A stretch of DNA of 64,000 nucleotides from Mesorhizobium sp. B2-4-15 (GTDB taxonomy: Bacteria > Pseudomonadota > Alphaproteobacteria > Rhizobiales > Rhizobiaceae), in assembly GCF_006658505.1 (NCBI RefSeq), contig NZ_VFUZ01000014.1, forward strand, positions 1 through 64,000, written 5' to 3'. This document shows positions 18,658 to 26,911 of the stretch, in pieces. Under the pieces are notes generated by a model that was not told the DNA's origin, did no database searches, and saw only the letters and a program-made list of their open reading frames with translations. Both the position numbers and the translations under genes were made by a program. Numbering within the stretch: position 1 is the stretch's first letter; the number at the start of each line of letters is the position of its first letter.

Positions 18658-18820
18658 CCGCCCTCATCTGGCTGCCACCATCTCTCCCGTAAACGGGGAG
18701 AATGGCACTGTTGCCGACGGTTTCGCTAAATTGCCAGCGTTGACAGAAAGATGCCGAGGTCGCGGCCAGCCTCTTTCTCGCCGTTCACGGGAAGAAATGC
18801 CCGGCAGCAATGAGGGGCCG
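18658..18820. repeat. Degenerate palindromic element (copy 2)
   Basis: CCCTCATCTGGCTGCC at the left and ATGCCCGGCAGCAATGAGGG at the right form outer arms, with inner TCTCCCGTAAACGGGGAGA and TTCTCGCCGTTCACGGGAAGAA hairpins around GGTTTCGCTAAATTGCCAGC. It is the same architecture as the 57031-57185 element but with many mismatches, so an older copy. It fills most of the lolA-xthA gap. Confidence 0.7.
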
Positions 18821-18900
18821 CGCTGGCCTCTGACATTATTGCAGTACTTGTCTTTGTGACGCGCGGCTGGCAGTAGTTCGATCTTTATCGGACCCGCCGC

Positions 18901-19707
18901 ATGCCCTTTTCCATCGCCACCTGGAACATCAACTCTGTTCGCCTGCGCATGCCGATCGTCGAGCGCCTGCTCGATGAATACGCGCCCGATGTGCTCTGCC
19001 TGCAGGAGACGAAAGTTCCCGATGAACTGTTTCCCGAAAAGTCCTTTCGCAGGCTCGGCTACCAGCACATCGCCTTCCATGGCCAGAAGGGCTATCATGG
19101 TGTTGCGACGGTGGCGCGGCGGCCGATCGAGGTGGTCGAGAAGCGCCGCTTCTGCGAGATCGAGGACAGCCGGCATCTGTCGGTGACGGTGCGGGCCGGC
19201 GGCAAAGCGATCCTGCTGCACAATTTCTACGTTCCGGCGGGCGGCGACGAACCAGACCCGGAGATCAACAAGAAGTTCAGGCACAAGCTCGATTTCGTCG
19301 CCGAGATGAACGCCATCCGCGCCGAGCACAATGAGGTGTCGGGCTCGATCCTGGTCGGCGATCTCAACATCGCGCCGCTCGAACACGATGTCTGGTCGCA
19401 CAAGCAACTGCTCAACGTGGTCAGCCACACGCCGGTCGAGACCGAAAGCTTCGAAGCGATGCGGCTGGCCGGCAACTGGGTCGACCTCATGCGGCTCAAT
19501 GTGCCGCTCGAACAGAAGCTCTACACCTGGTGGAGTTATCGCGCGCAGGACTGGGAGCTTTCCAATCGCGGCCGGAGGCTCGACCATGTCTGGTCGTCGC
19601 CAAACCTGGTCTCCGATTTCACCGGCTACGAGATCCTGCGCGCGGCGCGCGGCTGGGATCGGCCGTCGGACCATGTGCCGGTGATCGCGCGCTTCGATCT
19701 GGATTGA
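18901..19707 (+). CDS. xthA: Exodeoxyribonuclease III
   Basis: A 268-residue AP endonuclease/3' exonuclease of base-excision repair. Catalytic motifs are visible: ATWNINSVRLR, LCLQETKVPDE (metal-binding Glu), the active-site Tyr in NFYVPAGGDEPD, VGDLNIAPLEHDVW, and the terminal RRLDHVWSS and PSDHVPV with the catalytic Asp-His. The length is normal. It begins just after the palindromic element, with no clear ribosome site beyond a weak GGACC. Confidence 0.94.
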   Translation: MPFSIATWNINSVRLRMPIVERLLDEYAPDVLCLQETKVPDELFPEKSFRRLGYQHIAFHGQKGYHGVATVARRPIEVVEKRRFCEIEDSRHLSVTVRAGGKAILLHNFYVPAGGDEPDPEINKKFRHKLDFVAEMNAIRAEHNEVSGSILVGDLNIAPLEHDVWSHKQLLNVVSHTPVETESFEAMRLAGNWVDLMRLNVPLEQKLYTWWSYRAQDWELSNRGRRLDHVWSSPNLVSDFTGYEILRAARGWDRPSDHVPVIARFDLD

Positions 19708-19778
19708 CCTGCCGAAGACAGCGATCCTCCACGCCCCCCTGCGCTCTGGCTTAATAGGATTTTATATTTGCCACGCCT

Positions 19779-20240
19779 TCACTCGCCGGTAAATCGCGGC
19801 GCCAGTTGCTCGATGCGGCGGATCATGGCCTGAAAATCCTCCAGGATGCGCTGGTGAAGCTTCACCGCCACTTCCGGATATTCCTCCAGGATGCGGCGGA
19901 ACATCTTGCGGCTGAGCCGGATCACTTCCGAGTCGATTTCGGCCGACGCGCTGGTCAGCCGGTTGGTGTCGGCGATCAATGCCAGTTCGCTGAGCATCGT
20001 GCCGGGGCCGACTGTGCCTAGCGGGATGCGCTCGCCACCATTCTGCTCGCGATAGAGCACGATACGCCCGCTGACGACGACGTAGGCCGAGTCGGCCACG
20101 TCTTCCTCGCGATAGAGCTTGTGGTCGGCCTGCAAGAAAGTGGTTTCGGCGCCGAAGGCGAGCAGGCGCAACTGTTCCTGCGTGAAGCCTTCGAAAAGCC
20201 TCACGGCGGACAGGATGCGGATGTCGTCATCCAGCGCCAT
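19779..20240 (-). CDS. Cyclic-nucleotide-binding domain protein
   Basis: A 153-residue protein made of a single cNMP-binding fold: LFEGFTQEQLRLLAFGAE, YREEDVADSAYVVVSGRIVLY, PGTMLSELALIAD (phosphate-binding cassette) and FRRILEEYPEVAVKLHQRI. It has no DNA-binding domain, so it is not a CRP factor but resembles a kinase regulatory subunit. It follows the response-regulator gene on the same strand by 120 bases. In Brucella, from memory, OtpR is likewise paired with a protein annotated as a cAMP-dependent kinase regulatory subunit. Ligand and partner are unknown. Confidence 0.88.
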   Translation of the reverse strand: MALDDDIRILSAVRLFEGFTQEQLRLLAFGAETTFLQADHKLYREEDVADSAYVVVSGRIVLYREQNGGERIPLGTVGPGTMLSELALIADTNRLTSASAEIDSEVIRLSRKMFRRILEEYPEVAVKLHQRILEDFQAMIRRIEQLAPRFTGE

Positions 20241-20360
20241 CTAGCTGTGTCCCCGAACGGTCAGTCCAGTCCTCCTTTGCGGTACGATCCAGAATCCCCC
20301 TCCAACCGGATCGTATCCGAAAGCGGCCCCGCCCAGACCGCCTATTGGATAGTAAAATGT

Positions 20361-21044
20361 TTAAGGAACCAGCTTGTAGCCGCCGCTTTCTGTCACAAGA
20401 ATTTCGGCATTGGAAGGATCGCGCTCGATCTTCTGGCGCAAGCGGTAGACATGGGTTTCCAGCGTGTGCGTGGTGACGCCGGAATTGTATCCCCACACTT
20501 CCTCCAGCAGCACGTCGCGCGTCACCACCTTCTGGTCGGCGCGGTAAAGATATTTGATGATCGAGGCCTCCTTTTCCGTCAGCCGCACCTTGCCGCCGCG
20601 CGGGTCGATGAGCAGTTTCTGGCTGGGCTTGAAGGTGTAGGGGCCGACCGAGAAGGTGGCATCCTCGCTCTGCTCATGCTGGCGCAGCTGCGCACGGATG
20701 CGCGCCAAAAGCACCGCGAAACGGAACGGCTTGGTCACATAGTCGTTGGCACCGGCCTCAAGACCGAGAATGGTGTCCGAATCGGTGTCATGGCCGGTCA
20801 GCATGATGATGGGCGCCTTGTAGCCGCCCTTGCGCAGGATCTTCACCGCCTCGCGGCCATCCATGTCGGGCAGGCCGACATCCATGATGAGCAGGTCGAC
20901 GAGGCCACCGCGGGCCGCGGTGACGCCTTTTGCCGCAGTCGATTCCTGCAGCACGTCGAATTCCTCGTAGAGGGACAATTGCTCGACCAGTGTGCCGCGC
21001 AGGTCGTCATCGTCGTCGACGATCAGGATGGTGCGTGAAGTCAT
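20361..21044 (-). CDS. cenR: OmpR/PhoB-type response regulator, CenR/OtpR-like
   Basis: A 227-residue regulator. The receiver domain (about 4-118) has the acidic pocket VDDDDD, phosphoacceptor Asp55 in LLIMDVGLPDMDG, and Lys in YVTKPF. The winged-helix DNA-binding domain (about 130-227) contains LTEKEASIIKYLYRAD and HVYRLRQKIE. Its length, sequence and neighbour (cyclic-nucleotide-binding protein) fit CenR/OtpR, a cell-envelope regulator of Caulobacter and Brucella; the orthology is inferred from memory. An L,D-transpeptidase gene lies divergently next door, consistent with an envelope role. No sensor kinase is adjacent. Confidence 0.85.
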   Translation of the reverse strand: MTSRTILIVDDDDDLRGTLVEQLSLYEEFDVLQESTAAKGVTAARGGLVDLLIMDVGLPDMDGREAVKILRKGGYKAPIIMLTGHDTDSDTILGLEAGANDYVTKPFRFAVLLARIRAQLRQHEQSEDATFSVGPYTFKPSQKLLIDPRGGKVRLTEKEASIIKYLYRADQKVVTRDVLLEEVWGYNSGVTTHTLETHVYRLRQKIERDPSNAEILVTESGGYKLVP

Positions 21045-21128
21045 GGATCAATCCGTTGTTTTGAAAAGAAAATTCAGTTGACCGCTGCCTGTTTATGCGG
21101 AAGCTGACCGGCACAACAGCCGATCACA

Positions 21129-21725
21129 GTGATTTGTTCCGTGGCACGATCATACAAGAAAAAACGCGCGCGCAATGCAGCCGGCGCAATTTTGCCGAAA
21201 GGGCTGCGTGTGCTGACCGTGCGGCCAAGGCCCGGTCACCCAACTCAGGGCCTGCTGCAGGCCGGAAAAACGGTGTTTGCGTGCGCATTGGGGCGCGGCG
21301 GCATCTCGGCCGACAAGCGCGAAGGCGATGGCGCCACGCCGCTTGGCTCGATGCGCATCCTGGCGGGCTATTTCCGGGGAGATCAGTTTGCCGCCGGCCG
21401 CAGAACCCGCCTGGCGATGGCGCCGATCGGCCCCGATCTCGGCTGGTGCGAGGTATCGGACGACCGCAACTACAACCGTCCGGTCAGGATCCCCTATGGC
21501 GCCAGCCACGAACGCATGCGGCGTGACGACCGGCTCTATGACGCCTGCCTTGTGCTCGACTGGAACATCGCGCCGCGCCGCAGGGGACGCGGCAGCGCCA
21601 TCTTCTTCCACCTGGCACGCCCCGGTTTCACGCCGACGGAAGGCTGCGTCGCCGTCACCGCGCGCACGATGGCGCGCCTGCTGCCGCTGCTGTCGGATCG
21701 TACGGTGATGCGGGTGGTGAGGTAG
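21129..21725 (+). CDS. L,D-transpeptidase (YkuD-type) family protein
   Basis: Up to 198 residues if the GTG at 21129 is the start; GTG 21141 or a later codon is possible because no clear ribosome site is seen. The catalytic region FFHLARPGFTPTEGCVAV contains the His and the nucleophile Cys (about 173) of L,D-transpeptidases. It lacks a visible signal peptide, as in the YkuD-like cytosolic-looking subgroup (DUF/COG3786 type), so the role in peptidoglycan cross-linking is inferred. Its TAG stop falls inside a TAGGCAG tandem repeat. Confidence 0.85.
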   Translation: MICSVARSYKKKRARNAAGAILPKGLRVLTVRPRPGHPTQGLLQAGKTVFACALGRGGISADKREGDGATPLGSMRILAGYFRGDQFAAGRRTRLAMAPIGPDLGWCEVSDDRNYNRPVRIPYGASHERMRRDDRLYDACLVLDWNIAPRRRGRGSAIFFHLARPGFTPTEGCVAVTARTMARLLPLLSDRTVMRVVR

Positions 21726-21787
21726 GCAGTAGGCAGTAGGCAGTAGGGGACTGTCTTTCTGATGCCCACGCCCTACTGCCTATTCCC
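21723..21787. repeat. TAGGCAG tandem repeat with inverted partner
   Basis: TAGGCAG occurs three times in tandem (21723-21743), followed by TAGGGG. GGCAGTAGGG (21739-21748) pairs with CCCTACTGCC (21771-21780), forming a hairpin between the convergent L,D-transpeptidase and DUF1127 genes. It probably acts as a bidirectional terminator or is a dispersed repeat. Confidence 0.7.
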
Positions 21788-22027
21788 TTATCTTCTTGGC
21801 TGCTGCCAGCCGATGTCGAGAAGGCCTAGCCGGCCGATCTCGCGGTCCATGGCCCGGACGATGTCCTTGCGGGCAGCGCCGATGTCGCGCAACTGGCGGT
21901 CGGACAGGTTCTCGACATTCTGGTGCGGAAGGCTGACCGCGACCCTTGCCTGACGCAGCCAGTCACGGACCGACGATAGCCAGCCCGGCCGGGGGGCATA
22001 GGCAGGATGGAGAGCGATGTGAGACAT
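21788..22027 (-). CDS. DUF1127 small protein
   Basis: A 79-residue basic protein ending in the DUF1127 helix pair: VENLSDRQLRDIGAARKDIVRAM. Small Arg-rich DUF1127 proteins are abundant in Rhizobiales and take part in RNA turnover and phosphate or carbon responses in Agrobacterium; no specific role can be assigned here. It is divergent from a LysR gene, with 168 bases between, and converges on the L,D-transpeptidase. Confidence 0.88.
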   Translation of the reverse strand: MSHIALHPAYAPRPGWLSSVRDWLRQARVAVSLPHQNVENLSDRQLRDIGAARKDIVRAMDREIGRLGLLDIGWQQPRR

Positions 22028-22195
22028 GATATGATCCGTTCTTTCCGGGCTTCAAATCTGGCTTGACAGTGTTCCGATGTTCACATCATGCCCGATTGAA
22101 ATCCTAGGAGGAAACGAGTAGTTTTTTCCCGATTATCAAGTTTTCTTTGAGGATGGCGGGGGTGTTATGGGCCGCTTCGCGGAGGTCACGCGCTG

Positions 22196-23131
22196 ATGGC
22201 GGTCCTGCTGCCGGGGACGCGGGCGCTGAGGACGCTGGAGGCGGCGGCCCGCCACCTCAATTTCACACGCGCCGCCGACGAGCTCGGCCTGACGCCGGCC
22301 GCCGTCAGCCATCAGATCAAGGAAATCGAGGATCAGCTTGGCATCGTGCTTTTCACGCGCACCAGCCGCACCATCCGGCTGACGGAGGCGGGCACGATGC
22401 TGTTCGAAGCCGCGACCGATGCGCTCGACCTGCTCGGCAGGGCCGCCATGCGGGCGCGCAAGATGGCGCGTGGAACGGAATTCCTGAAGGTGACGCTGGA
22501 CGCGCAGTTCGCGGCGAAATGGCTGATGCGGCGCGTCGAGGATTTCCGCAAGCAGAGGCCGGGCATCGAGCTCAGGTTCGACATCGCCTACGGGCTGCGC
22601 GATTTCGATCTCGACGATGTCGACGTCGGCATCCGCTTCGGGGCCGGCAAATATCCGGGGCTTTGCGCGCACCGCCTGTTCGACAACATCATCATTCCGG
22701 TATGCAGTCCGGGCCTTTTGGCGTCAGGGCCGCCCTTGCGCGAGCCGCGCGATCTCTTCCAGCACACGCTTGCCCATATCGAATGGGCACGGCAGGGCGT
22801 GACATGGCCGAACTGGCGCATGTGGATGGCGGCGGCCGGCATCAACGACTTCGATGACAGCCGCACCGTGGTCTTCGGCACCTCCACGGACGCCGTCCAG
22901 GCGGCGCTCGACGGCAATGCCGTCGCGCTCGCCGATTTCGCCATGGTGGCAAACGACCTCTCCGAAGGCCGGTTGGTGCGGCCTTTCGAGCTGAGCATCA
23001 AGGTTGCCCCCGAATACGCCTATTTCCTGGTCTATCCCAAGGCGACGGCCGACGATCCGCGCATCGTCGCCTTCCGCGAGTGGATCCTCGAGGAAGTGGC
23101 CAGGACGCGCGCCACGGACAAAGCCTATTAG
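22196..23131 (+). CDS. LysR-family transcriptional regulator, GcvA-like
   Basis: A 311-residue regulator. The N-terminal winged helix (about 8-67) reads LEAAARHLNFTRAADELGLTPAAVSHQIKEIEDQLG, typical of the GcvA subgroup, and a co-inducer domain of the periplasmic-binding-protein fold fills about 95-300. The target is unknown. The nearest divergent gene encodes the DUF1127 protein, which it might control. An upstream ATG at 22147 belongs to another frame. Confidence 0.92.
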   Translation: MAVLLPGTRALRTLEAAARHLNFTRAADELGLTPAAVSHQIKEIEDQLGIVLFTRTSRTIRLTEAGTMLFEAATDALDLLGRAAMRARKMARGTEFLKVTLDAQFAAKWLMRRVEDFRKQRPGIELRFDIAYGLRDFDLDDVDVGIRFGAGKYPGLCAHRLFDNIIIPVCSPGLLASGPPLREPRDLFQHTLAHIEWARQGVTWPNWRMWMAAAGINDFDDSRTVVFGTSTDAVQAALDGNAVALADFAMVANDLSEGRLVRPFELSIKVAPEYAYFLVYPKATADDPRIVAFREWILEEVARTRATDKAY

Positions 23132-23153
23132 GCCGGCCGCGCCAGCGTTTCGC

Positions 23154-23903
23154 TCAGGACCGGGCGTTGTGGCCGAAGATCATGCGGGTGTATTTTTTCC
23201 AGTTCCACTGCAACTTCTTGTACAGAAGCGGGTGCGGCTTGCCGGCAACGGAGGTGTGGAAGGTGCCGTTTTCGCTGCCCTGTTCGGCGATCGGCCGTTC
23301 AAACCACAACATCTCCACTGCCAGTTCTTCGTCCATCCGTTCGATCTGGTGGTCGATACCCGTGGAGATCTTGTTGCGGGCGATCCAGGCGCAACGGGCT
23401 TCGGCGACCGGGCGGGTGATGAGGTAGGAATCGGCGCATCTGGCATGCAGTGCGGGATAGAGTCTTTGACCCCTGCGCAATTTCCAGCTCGGCGTGTAAT
23501 AGTTGCTGCCATTGCCGAGGTAGATGACGGCCTTGCGCGCGGGGTCGCCGAGCTCGGCGAGCCCCTGCCGGAATTTGGCGACGAAGCCACGGGCAAGGAA
23601 GACGTCATCCTCGAACACCAGGCAATAGGGCAGGTCGGTCTCGAGGAAATCGCGCCAGATGCCGACATGCTTCAGCGCCAGCGAGACGGCGGCCGGGTGG
23701 GTAAAGGTTGGAGCGATCAACTCGTCGCGAATCTCAGGGGTGATGTCTGGCCGGTCCCAGTCGGTGTAGAAATAGACGGGCACGCCGCGCCGCTCGAACT
23801 CACGGACAATGTGCCGGCGCCGATCATCATAGCCCTGCTTGACGTGGCAGATCCGGGTGAACACCAGGTCGCGTGGAAATCCGGATTCGTCTGCCATCGT
23901 CAA
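23154..23903 (-). CDS. Glycosyltransferase family 25 protein
   Basis: A 249-residue protein. CHVKQGYDDRRRHIVREFERR resembles the family-25 start, and YCLVFEDDVFLARGF holds the DxD-like EDD motif for the nucleotide-sugar metal. CADSYLITRPVAEARC and GIDHQIERM follow. Family-25 enzymes decorate lipopolysaccharide or other surface glycans. No LPS genes are adjacent, so the acceptor is unknown. It is soluble or peripheral with no membrane helix, and lies nine bases after the DUF1761 gene on the same strand. Confidence 0.8.
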   Translation of the reverse strand: MTMADESGFPRDLVFTRICHVKQGYDDRRRHIVREFERRGVPVYFYTDWDRPDITPEIRDELIAPTFTHPAAVSLALKHVGIWRDFLETDLPYCLVFEDDVFLARGFVAKFRQGLAELGDPARKAVIYLGNGSNYYTPSWKLRRGQRLYPALHARCADSYLITRPVAEARCAWIARNKISTGIDHQIERMDEELAVEMLWFERPIAEQGSENGTFHTSVAGKPHPLLYKKLQWNWKKYTRMIFGHNARS

Positions 23904-23912
23904 TACACCGTC

Positions 23913-24329
23913 TCAGCTTGCCGTGGCGCCGAACCAGCCGACCACAGCGCCGACGATCAACAGCACGCCGAGCCAGTGACCGCCATCGATGAGGGTCAGG
24001 TCCCAGCCGAAATTCTCGTAGCGATGGTTGACCGAAAGCGTCGTGGCGACAAAACCCAGCCAAAGCACGAAACCGAAGACAAGGCCGGCCAGCAGTGTCG
24101 GCTCGCCCCCGGTCATCGCTCCGACAACCAGCGCCATGATGTAGGCCATGACCAGTTCGGCGATGAAGCTGATGACGAAGGGCAGCGGCGATCTCTTCAT
24201 CGTCGCCGGGTCGAGTTTGGCGGCCTTCAGCCAGGGCTTGCTCAAAGCCATGTACCAGGCTGCGCCGAACAGCCATGCGACGATGGCGGCGGCAATCACC
24301 GCCAGCCAGTTCACTGCGGAAAAATCCAT
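23913..24329 (-). CDS. DUF1761 integral membrane protein
   Basis: A 138-residue protein with four transmembrane helices (about 8-26, 50-70, 78-97 and 117-136). AAAIVAWLFGAAWYMAL and KPWLKAAKL near the start match DUF1761. The function is unknown. It is followed by the glycosyltransferase gene in the same direction and preceded by the methyltransferase gene with a 51-base gap. Confidence 0.88.
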   Translation of the reverse strand: MDFSAVNWLAVIAAAIVAWLFGAAWYMALSKPWLKAAKLDPATMKRSPLPFVISFIAELVMAYIMALVVGAMTGGEPTLLAGLVFGFVLWLGFVATTLSVNHRYENFGWDLTLIDGGHWLGVLLIVGAVVGWFGATAS

Positions 24330-24380
24330 AACTTGCCCCCTCCGATTCGGATTTATGGAAGCGCCTGTTCGGCGACGGCG

Positions 24381-25037
24381 TCAAGCAAGTCGCCAGACCG
24401 TCGTGCGCTTGATCTCCGCGTCCTCGAGCGCCCGCGTCACCGGAACCTCGTAGACACCGAGCGGCTCCAGTCCCGATGGTGGCAGATAGGACCGCCCGGG
24501 ATCGCCGACCAGAATCTGGGCGCCACGCTGTTTGAGCGCCGAAAACCAAGGCATCAGCCGGTCGGCGAAAGGCTTGTCGTAGAAGACGTCGCCGGCCAGC
24601 ACGACGTCCCAACCCATATCGGCGCCGATGCAGTCGGTGCCGAGGAATTCGATTTCGACGCCATTGGCCTGTGCATTGAGGCGGACCGCGGTCCCGCTGA
24701 ACGGATCGATGTCGGCGGCGGTTACCCCGGCCGCGCCCGCCTTGGCGGCGGCGATGGCGACGAGGCCTGATCCCGAGGCGAAGTCGAGCACGCGTTTGCC
24801 CCGCACGGTGGCCGGATTGTCGATGACATAGCGGGCGAGGCCCTGGCCGCCGGCCCAGGCAAAGGCCCAGAAGGGTGGCGGCAGGCCGATCTCGACCAGC
24901 TCGTCCTCGGTTCGCTGCCACAGTCCGTGTGCTTCATCGGCAAGATAAAGCTGGATCTCGGGTACGTGCGGCGGCGCCATCAGCGCGGTGTTGTCGAGGA
25001 TGAATTGCCTGGCGCTGTCCGGGGTAAGCGCCGTCAC
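24381..25037 (-). CDS. Class I SAM methyltransferase, ETFB-lysine-methyltransferase-like
   Basis: A 218-residue domain starting with GTG at 25037: FILDNTALMAPPHVPEIQLY, then PPPFWAFAWAGGQGLARYV, the SAM-binding VLDFASGSGLVAIAAAKAGA, and LAGDVFYDKPFADRLMPW. This is the nicotinamide-N-methyltransferase-like/ETFB-KMT family, which methylates protein lysines. In the present sequence the frame continues upstream without a stop into the EVE gene (open to 25457), which looks like an accidental joining by frameshift. The GTG overlaps the expected EVE stop (GTGA). Confidence 0.82.
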   Translation of the reverse strand: MTALTPDSARQFILDNTALMAPPHVPEIQLYLADEAHGLWQRTEDELVEIGLPPPFWAFAWAGGQGLARYVIDNPATVRGKRVLDFASGSGLVAIAAAKAGAAGVTAADIDPFSGTAVRLNAQANGVEIEFLGTDCIGADMGWDVVLAGDVFYDKPFADRLMPWFSALKQRGAQILVGDPGRSYLPPSGLEPLGVYEVPVTRALEDAEIKRTTVWRLA

Positions 25038-25457
25038 GGAGCAGGTGCCAGCCCACCCATGCGGCAGACTTCCTTCCATTCGGCCGTGGTCACCGGCTGC
25101 ACGGAGCCGTCCAAGCCGCACCAGTGCCATGTCGGCAAGCTTCGGATTGGCCTTGATCTCCGCCAGCGTCGGCGGGGTCGGCACGTCCTTGAAGGCGCGG
25201 ATGTCGACGCACTCCCAGCGCGGGTCGTCCGATGTGGTGTCGGGGTGGGCCAGCGCGCAGACCTCGGCGATGCCGACGACGTTGAGCCCTTCATTGGAGT
25301 GGTAGAAGAAGCCGAGATCGCCGATCTGCATGGCCTTCATGTTGTTGCGGGCGGCGTAGTTGCGCACGCCGTCCCATTGTGTGCCGGCCTTGCCCTTGGC
25401 CTTCAGTGCCTCGAAGGAGAAAACCGAGGGCTCGGACTTGAACAGCCAGTAGTTCAT
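25034..25457 (-). pseudogene. EVE-domain protein gene with a frameshift
   Basis: Reads MNYWLFKSEPSVFSFEALKA, WDGVRNYAARNNM, and GDLGFFYHSNEGLNVVGIAE, the EVE (thymocyte nuclear protein 1-like) fold of about 140 residues that binds modified nucleobases. After VRLGRL (near 25105) the conserved ending VQPVTTAEWKEVCRMGG is only found in the -1-shifted frame, which stops at 25034. As written, the gene reads through into the methyltransferase. A single-base error or mutation near 25100-25112 explains both facts. Confidence 0.7.
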
Positions 25458-25547
25458 CTCAGGGGTTCCTTACCGTTGTCGCAGTATATCACTATGGCGT
25501 CGGTGCTGCCCCGCACCCTGCCCGATGAGGGTTGCGCGACCGAACGG

Positions 25548-25844
25548 TCATTCGCTCGCAGGCTTCATGAAGACCCAGTTCCACGCGCGGATCTCGACGC
25601 TTTCGAACAGGCCGGCCTTGGCATAGGGGTCGGCTGCCGCGAGGGCTTGCGCGCCGGCCATATCAGGCGCTTCGATCATCACCAAGCTGCCGTCCGGCTT
25701 GCCGTCGAAGTCGAGGAAGGGGCCCGCAAAGGCGAGCCTCCCTTCGCTGATCAGGCCTTCCAGAAACGCCGCGTGCGCCGGCCTTGTATCGACGCGCAGC
25801 TGCAGGCTGCCGGGCTTGTCCTTGCAAATCAACGCAAACAGCAT
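25548..25844 (-). CDS. YciI-like protein
   Basis: A 98-residue protein: MLFALICKDKPGSLQLR, TRPAHAAFLEGL, GRLAFAGPFLD, GSLVMIEAPDMAGAQALAAADPYAKAGLFESVEIRAW. This is the YCII family with the conserved His-Asp pair (RPAH and DPYA). The function is unknown. It follows gpsA by 20 bases in the same direction, a common arrangement in Rhizobiales. Confidence 0.92.
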   Translation of the reverse strand: MLFALICKDKPGSLQLRVDTRPAHAAFLEGLISEGRLAFAGPFLDFDGKPDGSLVMIEAPDMAGAQALAAADPYAKAGLFESVEIRAWNWVFMKPASE

Positions 25845-25864
25845 GGTTTCTAACTCCGGATGGT

Positions 25865-26911
25865 TCAGTCGTTGGTTTCGGTTTTCAGCGGCCGTGTCAT
25901 CAGCGCCGTCACGGCCTGGTCTATGGTCACCTTGCCGTCCAGTATTGCGGCGACGGCGGAAATGATCGGCGCGTCGATGCCACGCTCGGCGGCGATGCGG
26001 GCGGCGATCGCCGCCGTCGGCACGCCCTCGGCCAACGGCAATCCGGAAAGCGCCTTGCCTTGCCCAAGCGCCAGCCCATAGGCGAAATTGCGCGATTGCG
26101 CCGACGAGCAGGTGAGCAGCAGGTCGCCAAGGCCGGAAAGCCCCATCAAGGTCTCGGGCCTGGCGCCGAAGGCGGCACCGATGCGGCGCAGTTCGACGAA
26201 GCCGCGCGTCACCATGGCGGCCTGGGCGCTGGCGCCGAGTCCGGCCCCGGTCACCGCGCCGGCGGCAATGGCGAAGACATTCTTCAAGGCGCCGCCGATC
26301 TCGACGCCGATCAGGTCGCTGCTCGAATAGCAGCGCAGGTTCTCGGCGGAAAAGCGGGCGGCAAGGTCGGCGGCCAGCATCTCGTCACGGGCGGCCACAA
26401 CCACCGCTGTCGGCAGGCCACGCGCGACATCGGTTGCGAAGCTCGGGCCGGACAGGGCCGCGACGGGATTTTTCGGCAGGATTTCTTCGACAATTGCCGA
26501 CAGCAGGGCGCCAGTGTCACGCTCGATGCCCTTGGCGCAGAGCACAAGCGGGATGCCGGCCGGCATATGATCTCTCGCCGCCGCCAGCGTTGCCCGCAAC
26601 GATTGCGCCGGGGTCACCGCCAGCACGCAATCGGCGCCGGCGAGCGCTGCCTCGATATCGCTCGTCGCCTCGATGCCGGGCGCGATGGCTATGCCGGGCA
26701 GATAGCGCGGGTTCTCGCCACGGCCGATCGCCGCCACGGTTTGCTGGTCGCGCGCGTACAAGCGCACCGAATGGCCGGCGCGCAGCATGGCCAGCGCCAG
26801 CGCCGTACCCCAGGCACCGCCGCCAAGCACGGTGACACGCCATCCGCTTTTGCCGGGATTACTTGTCGCTTGACTATCTATCGCTTGGCCGCTCATTGCC
26901 TCACCAGTCAT
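25865..26911 (-). CDS. gpsA: NAD(P)-dependent glycerol-3-phosphate dehydrogenase
   Basis: A 348-residue cytosolic enzyme making sn-glycerol 3-phosphate for phospholipids. [12 protein letters not shown] (about 28-39) is the dinucleotide-binding loop, and [30 protein letters not shown] (catalytic Lys) and [17 protein letters not shown] are strong family motifs. The ATG overlaps the tsaD stop (ATGA). A later ATG (26896) is also possible because the first residues, up to about 22, are not conserved. Confidence 0.95.
   Translation of the reverse strand: MTGEAMSGQAIDSQATSNPGKSGWRVTVLGGGAWGTALALAMLRAGHSVRLYARDQQTVAAIGRGENPRYLPGIAIAPGIEATSDIEAALAGADCVLAVTPAQSLRATLAAARDHMPAGIPLVLCAKGIERDTGALLSAIVEEILPKNPVAALSGPSFATDVARGLPTAVVVAARDEMLAADLAARFSAENLRCYSSSDLIGVEIGGALKNVFAIAAGAVTGAGLGASAQAAMVTRGFVELRRIGAAFGARPETLMGLSGLGDLLLTCSSAQSRNFAYGLALGQGKALSGLPLAEGVPTAAIAARIAAERGIDAPIISAVAAILDGKVTIDQAVTALMTRPLKTETND

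Noticed and set aside
23004..24770. 588-codon open frame on the plus strand
   Set aside because: It runs antisense to the glycosyltransferase, DUF1761 and methyltransferase genes, with no conserved motif; an artefact of high GC in the third codon position.
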